DNA from: Treponema sp.
GTDB taxonomy: Bacteria; Spirochaetota; Spirochaetia; Treponematales; Breznakiellaceae
Reading direction: 5' to 3'
Assembly: GCA_031266255.1 (NCBI GenBank)
Contig: JAISBK010000031.1
Coordinates: 1-11,517 of the forward strand
Length of the DNA stretch: 11,517 nt
Translations under genes and position numbers: made by a program
The notes under the pieces: generated by a model
What the model was told of the DNA's origin: nothing
Database searches by the model: none
What the model saw: only the letters and a program-made list of their open reading frames with translations
In this document: piece by piece, positions 6,996 through 11,517 of the stretch
Position numbering within the stretch: position 1 is the stretch's first letter
How the letters are laid out: the number at the start of each line of letters is the position of its first letter

Positions 6996-7472
6996 TTAGG
7001 CCGGATAGGTAAGATTTTCCTGGGCTGGCTCCTGCACAATCCCCGCATAACGCCGGGCTTCCCATTGGGCCATATCCAGGTTCTGTTCCTGCCAGTTACC
7101 ACATTCTGCTGCCGCGGCTCCGGGAATAGCCCCCTTAAACGCAAGGATCCAATCCAGCATTTCCCGCAGCAGCGGAAGCACCTCAGGAGAACTGAGTTCC
7201 CCTTCCAGGATGAGGTAAAATCCGGTTCGACATCCCATGGGGCCGAAATAGACCACCCGGTTTCCCCAGGCTGTATGGGAACGAAGGAACGTTGCCCCTA
7301 GGTGTTCGAGGGTATGCAACGCAGGCATATCCATCACTGGCTCCTTATTGGGTTCCTTAAAACGAAGGTCAAAGGTGGTCAGTACCACCGTCCCAAAACG
7401 ATCCTGGCGAGAAACAAACACCCCGGGTTTTAAGCGTAAATGATCCACTTGAAAACTGGCAATTTTTTCCAT
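6996..7472 (-). CDS. luxS: S-ribosylhomocysteine lyase LuxS
   Basis: LuxS cleaves S-ribosylhomocysteine to homocysteine and DPD, the precursor of autoinducer-2, in the activated methyl cycle. It is a cytoplasmic homodimeric Fe/Zn enzyme. The 158-residue length is normal. Metal ligands are present: His53 and His57 in HTLEH, and Cys124 in AECGN. The catalytic Cys81 is in GPMGCRTGFYL. The N-terminal VDHLRLKPGVFVSR and the DLRFKEPN segment are typical. The ATG at 7472 has AGGA 4 nt upstream and a stronger AAAGGAG 11 nt upstream. It seems monocistronic with its own promoter at 7559-7530; the transposase remnant follows directly. No pfs (SAH nucleosidase) gene is in the window. Whether AI-2 signalling exists here cannot be told; the recycling role is the safe reading. 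Confidence 0.97.
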   Translation of the reverse strand: MEKIASFQVDHLRLKPGVFVSRQDRFGTVVLTTFDLRFKEPNKEPVMDMPALHTLEHLGATFLRSHTAWGNRVVYFGPMGCRTGFYLILEGELSSPEVLPLLREMLDWILAFKGAIPGAAAAECGNWQEQNLDMAQWEARRYAGIVQEPAQENLTYPA

Positions 7473-7500
7473 GTTATCCTGTGCTCCTTTTCTCTTAATT

Positions 7501-7521
7501 CCTCACCCTAAACGAGTGAGG
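7501..7521 (-). promoter_or_regulatory. Hairpin at the predicted 5' end of luxS mRNA
   Basis: CCTCAC and GTGAGG form a perfect 6-bp stem around a 9-nt loop. Given the predicted promoter, transcription would start at about 7523, so the hairpin would be the first element of a roughly 50-nt leader, upstream of the ribosome site. It could protect the 5' end or be a protein- or ligand-binding element. It does not match a riboswitch I know. Confidence 0.5.
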
Positions 7522-7529
7522 TACTTGCA

Positions 7530-7559
7530 ACTATAGAGTTACCGATTCTTTTTGGTCAA
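7530..7559 (-). promoter_or_regulatory. Predicted luxS promoter
   Basis: The minus strand carries TTGACC (-35, 7559-7554, 5 of 6), an 18-bp spacer and TATAGT (-10, 7535-7530, 5 of 6). This is a good sigma70-type match, located 57 nt before the luxS ATG. Confidence 0.65.
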
Positions 7560-7582
7560 GACTCCCCGCGCTCATCGTCCTG

Positions 7583-7600
7583 GAACAGGTTCCCCTGTTC
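7583..7600 (-). other. Hairpin overlapping the trkA stop codon
   Basis: GAACAGG and CCTGTTC are perfect 7-bp arms around a 4-nt loop, and the stem begins within the TGA of trkA. No U-tract follows on the minus strand, so it is not a standard intrinsic terminator. It may mark the operon's 3' end or protect it from exonucleases. Confidence 0.5.
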
Positions 7601-9065
7601 ATAGGGACGTACCAAAGAACTTTTCGAGCTCCTTTTCACTGCCGTTTTTGGCGATCAGGATGATGTGATCCCCGGCTTGAAAGACGTAATCCCCCTTGGG
7701 GATAAAGGAATGGGTTCCCCGGTTAACCAACAGCAACAAACCTCCGGCAGAGAGGTGGAACGCGGTGATGGGCTTATCCGCCACAGACGCCCGCGTTTCG
7801 ATTTCAAGCTCGATGATACCGATGCTGCCGTCTCCAATGCGGTGAATCCCCTTCACCCCGCCTCCCATAAGATGGGAACGGATGGAATCTACTACTACGG
7901 ATTTCATAGGGATCACCACATCCACCCCAAGCTGCCGGGCTATGGTTCCATACCCAGAGCTGGTAACCAAGGCGACTGCCCGGCGTATCCCCCGGGATTT
8001 GAGGTAGATCGCGGTGATTATGTTAAGTTCCTGATGCCCGGTAGCCGTTACGATGAGGTCAAAGCTGGAGATCCGCTCTTCCGCGATGAAACTTTCATCT
8101 GAAATATCCTCATTGAGGACGAGGGCATCAGGAAAGCGGGCCGCCAGTTCTTTGCACAAGCCATAATCTTGTTCGATGATGATCACCCGGCGCATACTCT
8201 TGGGGAGCATACTTTTAAGAAAAGAGAACAGGGAACGGCTTTTTCGCGGTGTTCCCGAGACTTTGGCCAGGATTTCATCGGTACGATCTGCTTGCCGGTT
8301 CAGCGCCTGATTCGGGTACAGTAAGCCTTCGGCAATGAGCGCCCCAACCCGTCCGCCGCCTACGATGCCTATTTTTCGCAGACTCTGTTTAGCCCGTCCG
8401 GCGTGTTCAAACACTTCATACAATTCTTTTTCTTTGGCAAGCACATGGATCCGGTCTCCCTTGCCAAGAACCGTTACCCCGCTCGGCAGGATGCTCTCCC
8501 CCTGTCGTTCCAAGAGGGTAACGATACATTCACCGCTTACCAAGGAACGAAAATTCTTGAGGGAAAGCCCGTCAAAGGCGCTATCCGGGGCAATGTCAAC
8601 CGAGCCTAGTTGGTAGGAGGTGTTGGCAAACTGAAGCACATCCCCTAGGGCGCCGTGCTCAATGGCATTTAAAACAGAGCGGGCAGCTTCTACATCGGGG
8701 TGTACGAACCGGTTGATACCCAGAATCTGTTCACCTGAACGGTTCAACTGTACATACTCGTCATTCCGTACCCGGGCAATCTTGAGCAGATCCGGATACC
8801 GGGAAGCTGCAAGACCGCAGATGAGCATATTCACCTCATCAGAACCAGTAACACAGACCAAAGCATCGGCTTTGGCGATTCCTGCCTCTTTCAAGGCGCT
8901 GAGGCTATTTCCTTCGTCGTGAATTACGAGGCAATCCAAACGGTTTGAGGCATAACGAGCCCGCTCCTCCTGGGACTCGATAAGAGAAACATCATATTTT
9001 TCCTGAATGAGGCTCCGGCTTAACTGGGTTCCTACAAGACCTGCACCAACTATGATAATACGCAT
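7599..9065 (-). CDS. trkA: Trk potassium uptake regulatory subunit TrkA (duplicated RCK)
   Basis: TrkA is the cytoplasmic NAD(H)/nucleotide-binding ring that gates the TrkH/TrkG K+ channel. The protein has 488 residues; E. coli TrkA has 458. It has the expected order: RCK-N1 with Rossmann loop IIIVGAGLVGTQLS (about 3-16) and acidic Glu30; RCK-C1 (about 140-222); RCK-N2 with KIGIVGGGRVGALIAEGL (231-249); RCK-C2 (about 405-488). An insertion of about 40 residues (251-291), basic with a hydrophobic patch (SRSLFSFLKSMLPK), splits the second Rossmann fold between its glycine loop and the VIIIEQD strand. It lies 9 nt behind aroA without a convincing ribosome site, so translation is probably coupled. 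No trkH is in the window. The first gene of the operon carries an EIIA-Ntr domain, which in E. coli is known to bind and inhibit TrkA. Confidence 0.93.
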   Translation of the reverse strand: MRIIIVGAGLVGTQLSRSLIQEKYDVSLIESQEERARYASNRLDCLVIHDEGNSLSALKEAGIAKADALVCVTGSDEVNMLICGLAASRYPDLLKIARVRNDEYVQLNRSGEQILGINRFVHPDVEAARSVLNAIEHGALGDVLQFANTSYQLGSVDIAPDSAFDGLSLKNFRSLVSGECIVTLLERQGESILPSGVTVLGKGDRIHVLAKEKELYEVFEHAGRAKQSLRKIGIVGGGRVGALIAEGLLYPNQALNRQADRTDEILAKVSGTPRKSRSLFSFLKSMLPKSMRRVIIIEQDYGLCKELAARFPDALVLNEDISDESFIAEERISSFDLIVTATGHQELNIITAIYLKSRGIRRAVALVTSSGYGTIARQLGVDVVIPMKSVVVDSIRSHLMGGGVKGIHRIGDGSIGIIELEIETRASVADKPITAFHLSAGGLLLLVNRGTHSFIPKGDYVFQAGDHIILIAKNGSEKELEKFFGTSL

Positions 9066-9074
9066 GATCTTAGT

Positions 9075-10412
9075 TTAATCCATAGGAACAGCCCCTAAGC
9101 GTAGCAGAAACCCTGGATAGGTTACGTCCGCAGCCTCGGCGCCCTGGATTTCCACCGGAGCTTCGGCACCTAGCGCGGCAACTGCCAGGGCCATCACCAC
9201 TCGGTGATCCCCATGACCGTCTACCCGTCCGCCTCGCAGCACGGGAAAGGTCTCAGCAGCAGTACGGTTACCCCGGATACGCAGCCCATCGGGAAGTTCT
9301 TCGGTCCATACCCCAAGTTTTCCCAGTTCCTCAGCCATCACCGCTATCCGGTCTGTTTCCTTGATTCGGGCATGCGCCACATTCACCAACGCGGTTTCCC
9401 CTTCAGTATAGGAAGCGATGACCGCCATGATGGGCAGGAGATCCGGAGTAGCGTTTAAGTCAAAGCGCCCTGCTTTGAGGGGCCCTTCCCGCGAAACCGT
9501 AACCGTCCAGGTATCGTTGGTCTTTTCCCAGATCACCTGAGCCCCCAGGTCCTGCAACATAGAGAAAAACGCCTTATCTCCCTGCTTATCCCCAGGGTCA
9601 AGCCCTAGAAGCGTTACCGGGCCGCCGGTAATTGCCCCGGCGCAGGCAGGAAAGGCTGCAGAGGAGAAATCCCCGGGTACCGGGCCGTTCATGGGCCGGT
9701 AGGAAGCGCCGCCCATGATACGGAACCAGGAACAATCCCGCGCCGCCTCGTACCCTACCTGTTGAGCATCAAGATAGGCGAGGGTCATCTCAATATAGGG
9801 TTTTTCATTGAGCAGGGGTACCTCAATTTCCGTACAGGTTCCTGCCGGTGCAAGGGGAGCAGCCAAGAGCAGCGCGGAAAGGTACTGGCTGGTAGGACAA
9901 GGGAGGCTTACCTTGCCTCCTTTCCAAGGGCCTTGTACCGTGATAGGAGCACAGCCCTGAGGGGCAGATGAAACCTGAATCCCTAAGCCCGAAAGGGCCT
10001 GCAAGAGGGGAGCTGCGCTGCGGCGGCGGATCTGGGCATCCCCGGTAAAGGTTATGGGTTCCTTTCCCAGGGCCGCGGCAGCCAGGGCTAAAAACAGGGT
10101 AGTGCCCGAATTGCCTACATCCAGGGGTTCACGAGGGGCATTACCGGTTCTACCGGCTGCTCCGGACCCAATGCCCCGCACGCGCCACACGCTTTGGCGG
10201 TCTGCTTGTTCTGCAGGATTTACTTCAATGACCGCACCGAGGGCACGGCATACCGCTAAACAGGAACGGGAATCCAGGGAATCCAGGGGATGCTCAATGT
10301 CAGAAACACCCTCCCCTAATGCCGCCATGAAAAGCCGCCGGATGGTATGGGACTTAGAAGCCGGGATAGGCATAGTTCCGGTAATCCTATGGGGTTTAAT
10401 GATACCGTACAT
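9075..10412 (-). CDS. aroA: 3-phosphoshikimate 1-carboxyvinyltransferase (EPSP synthase)
   Basis: AroA joins PEP and shikimate-3-phosphate in the sixth step of the shikimate pathway towards chorismate and aromatic amino acids. Its 445 residues are a normal length. Motifs: PASKSHTIRRL with Lys20 and Arg25; DVGNSGTT (98-105); the PEP-site arginine region QIRRRSAAPLL (128-137); SQYLSALLLA; GDFSSAAF (247-254); ATPDLLP with Asp324; RIKETDRI (349-356); and HGDHRVVMA with His403-Arg404. The sequence is divergent: the Arg of the GTAMR motif is Phe107-like (GTTLFLAL), and the final Lys before (T/S)(F/Y)P in E. coli is Val430 here (DVTYPGF). The ATG at 10412 has AGGG 8 nt upstream, overlapping the stop codon of the HTH/EIIA gene, so the two are cotranscribed. 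This stretch is G+C-rich. No other shikimate gene is adjacent. Confidence 0.95.
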   Translation of the reverse strand: MYGIIKPHRITGTMPIPASKSHTIRRLFMAALGEGVSDIEHPLDSLDSRSCLAVCRALGAVIEVNPAEQADRQSVWRVRGIGSGAAGRTGNAPREPLDVGNSGTTLFLALAAAALGKEPITFTGDAQIRRRSAAPLLQALSGLGIQVSSAPQGCAPITVQGPWKGGKVSLPCPTSQYLSALLLAAPLAPAGTCTEIEVPLLNEKPYIEMTLAYLDAQQVGYEAARDCSWFRIMGGASYRPMNGPVPGDFSSAAFPACAGAITGGPVTLLGLDPGDKQGDKAFFSMLQDLGAQVIWEKTNDTWTVTVSREGPLKAGRFDLNATPDLLPIMAVIASYTEGETALVNVAHARIKETDRIAVMAEELGKLGVWTEELPDGLRIRGNRTAAETFPVLRGGRVDGHGDHRVVMALAVAALGAEAPVEIQGAEAADVTYPGFLLRLGAVPMD

Positions 10413-10422
10413 ACTGGTTACC

Positions 10423-11091
10423 CTAATACCCGAGCAAGGGGGTTTCCCCTGACAGGAGCTTGTATACGTCTTGGGCGTTATTCGCCTGGAGTAGTGCTTG
10501 ACGCAGTTCCTGCTTTTTTAAGCGAGCGCTGAAAAGAGACAGGGTTTGGAGATAGTAAATGTGCTGATTAAACGCAGCGGCTATCATGAATAAAAGCCGT
10601 ACCGGCTCATCATCCAAGGTCTGAAAATCAATAATATCTTTCCGGCTGATCCCAACCGAGACCACCAGGTCGGTAATTGATGAAAGCCGGACATGGGGAA
10701 TGGCGATGCCCCTCCCAATGGCCGTACTCATCAGTTCTTCCCGTTTGAGAATCTCTGCGGCTAATTCTTCCCGGTTTTTTATTTGGGGAGCAGTGGCGAT
10801 ATTATCTGCCAACGCTAAAAGCGCATCCCGTTTAGTGGCATGATCGAGAAACAAAATCCTGTCAGGGGAAATAAGGGAGTCGATATGCACAGCCCCTACA
10901 GGCGGAAGCACCGTATGTACCGAAAGCCGATCATTGACCCATTTTTCAATCTCCGACTTCTTAAATCGCCATACGGTACCTATTTTTCCTGCTGGAATTT
11001 CCCCTTTTTGCGCCCAATCATAAACGGTCCGTTCTGAAACCCGTAAGTATTTGGCCACCTCATCTATCGTTAAAATATCGCCTTGGATCAT
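10423..11091 (-). CDS. HTH (excisionase/MerR-like) - PTS EIIA-Ntr fusion protein
   Basis: A 222-residue fusion. Residues 5-55 are an excisionase/BldC-type DNA-binding domain (LTIDEVAKYLRVSERTVYDW, then GKIGTVWRFKKSEIEKWV). Residues about 72-218 are a PtsN-like EIIA domain with the phosphorylatable His133 in TAIGRGIAIPH, followed by ISRKDIIDFQTLDDEPVRLLFMIAA. EIIA-Ntr domains take phosphate from the nitrogen PTS (EI-Ntr, NPr) and regulate by binding partners; no transporter subunits (IIB, IIC) are near, so a regulatory role is likely. The HTH suggests phosphorylation state could be passed straight to DNA binding. ATG 11091 has AAGGAG 5 nt upstream. It is the first gene of a likely operon with aroA (10 nt on) and trkA. 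Such fusions are known from treponemes, but their targets are unknown to me. Confidence 0.9.
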   Translation of the reverse strand: MIQGDILTIDEVAKYLRVSERTVYDWAQKGEIPAGKIGTVWRFKKSEIEKWVNDRLSVHTVLPPVGAVHIDSLISPDRILFLDHATKRDALLALADNIATAPQIKNREELAAEILKREELMSTAIGRGIAIPHVRLSSITDLVVSVGISRKDIIDFQTLDDEPVRLLFMIAAAFNQHIYYLQTLSLFSARLKKQELRQALLQANNAQDVYKLLSGETPLLGY

Positions 11092-11126
11092 TATCGCTCC
11101 TTATGTCCCTGGTATAAGCTACCTTA

Positions 11127-11156
11127 AAGATAGTACTAAACCGCAGTATATGTCAA
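11127..11156 (-). promoter_or_regulatory. Predicted promoter of the HTH/EIIA - aroA - trkA operon
   Basis: A perfect -35 TTGACA (11156-11151), an 18-bp spacer and a -10 TATCTT (11132-11127, 4 of 6) lie 35 nt before the ATG at 11091. The 117-bp gap after the cdd stop holds no other gene and no clear terminator. Confidence 0.65.
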
Positions 11157-11208
11157 TCAATTACATTAAATGATAACCAATACACTTAGGTGGAACCATC
11201 CTCCAGGG

Positions 11209-11517
11209 CTATCGAGTATCGGCTAAATCGTGCAGTGAATCATAAGGGTACAGGAAGCCGATGGTGGTATCCACCCGCTCCTGCCCGCTGCCCCCAAATC
11301 GAACCGGCGCTTCAGGGCCCATAAATTCACTTAACACCTGCCTGCATGCCCCGCAAGGCCCTACCGGAATCTCGGAATCCAGGGTTGCTATGGCCAGGGC
11401 AATAAAAACCCTGCTTCCCTTGCTGACCCCCTGCACAAGGGCGCTCCGTTCTGCACAAAGGGAAAGACCAAAAGAACGGTTCTCCACATTACACCCGGTA
11501 TATACGGTTCCATCTTC
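11209..11517 (-). CDS. cdd: Cytidine deaminase, N-terminus cut by window edge
   Basis: Cytidine deaminase converts (deoxy)cytidine to (deoxy)uridine in pyrimidine salvage. The visible part is 102 residues, about 30 short of the usual 130-residue tetrameric form, and the frame is open to the right edge. It starts in GTVYTGCNVENRSFGLSL, followed by the zinc/catalytic motif CAER (Cys21 and Glu23 of the visible part) and the second zinc motif PCGAC (Cys55, Cys58). The normal N-terminal beta strand and the true start lie outside the window; the GTG at 11487 is an internal Val codon, not the start. It ends with TAG, 117 bp before the HTH/EIIA gene, which has its own promoter, so the two are probably separate transcription units. 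Confidence 0.95.
   Translation of the reverse strand, partial: EDGTVYTGCNVENRSFGLSLCAERSALVQGVSKGSRVFIALAIATLDSEIPVGPCGACRQVLSEFMGPEAPVRFGGSGQERVDTTIGFLYPYDSLHDLADTR

Noticed and set aside
6994..7065. Upstream ATG start for the transposase fragment
   Set aside because: This stretch is the luxS C-terminus in another frame, and the added residues do not resemble the IS630 N-terminus.
7583..7600. Classical Rho-independent terminator after trkA
   Set aside because: The stem is good, but the following bases (CAGGACGATG on the minus strand) contain no U-run.
7665..8102. 145-codon open frame on the plus strand
   Set aside because: It lies fully antisense to the well-supported trkA, and its translation shows no family motif. 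The other plus-strand open frames across ffh, Hsp70, GrpE-like, MBL and aroA were dropped for the same reason.
9075..9150. Loss of the E. coli Lys411 equivalent making AroA inactive
   Set aside because: The equivalent position is Val in DVTYPGF, but from memory many non-enterobacterial EPSP synthases have V-S-(Y/F)-P there. The other PEP and shikimate-phosphate residues are present, so I treat the enzyme as active.
11209..11487. Complete 92-residue cytidine deaminase starting at GTG 11487
   Set aside because: The frame continues to the window edge with family-typical residues (GTVYTGCN), so the GTG is an internal codon and the gene is partial.
1..11517. CRISPR array, tRNA or rRNA genes
   Set aside because: No regularly spaced direct repeats and no tRNA or rRNA signature sequences were seen; every gap is under 130 bp.

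Overview
The window (about 11.5 kb) is a spirochaete-type chromosome segment, most likely from a Treponema with a genome near 50% G+C, of the termite-gut / free-living kind rather than a host-restricted pathogen. This placement is an inference from protein style (the DNA-binding-HTH + PTS-IIA fusion, divergent AroA, LuxS, Ffh) and cannot be settled without a search. Every gene I accept lies on the minus strand, so transcription runs from right to left.

Layout from right to left: a cytidine deaminase cut by the window edge (11517-11209); a likely operon of an HTH/EIIA-Ntr fusion regulator, aroA (EPSP synthase) and trkA (K+ channel gating subunit) at 11091-7599, with a good sigma70-like promoter in front; luxS (7472-6996) with its own promoter and a 5'-leader hairpin; a truncated IS630-type transposase fragment (about 6993-6484); a three-gene operon of a beta-CASP-like metallo-beta-lactamase-fold protein, a GrpE-like protein with an extra N-terminal region, and a large divergent Hsp70 (6372-1451); and ffh (SRP54) from 1325 off the left edge.

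The housekeeping parts (cdd, aroA, trkA, luxS, ffh) are conventional. The accessory part is the MBL / GrpE-like / Hsp70 cluster. The genes lie 28 nt apart and then overlap by 11 nt, which points to a dedicated functional unit: an Hsp70 ATPase with intact nucleotide-binding motifs, its own candidate nucleotide-exchange partner, and a hydrolase or nuclease-like protein as possible effector or client. The Hsp70 lacks a recognisable DnaK-type linker and lid, and has about 290 residues of mostly helical C-terminal sequence instead. The cluster looks more A+T-rich than aroA (one sampled line of each: 26/60 versus 40/60 G+C) and sits beside an IS remnant between housekeeping genes, so it may be horizontally acquired. 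It is the best candidate here for an undescribed system; its function cannot be read from sequence alone.

Intergenic gaps are all under 130 bp. They hold predicted promoters (before the HTH/EIIA gene, luxS, the MBL gene and ffh) and several inverted repeats. I found no tRNA, rRNA or CRISPR array, and no classical intrinsic terminator.
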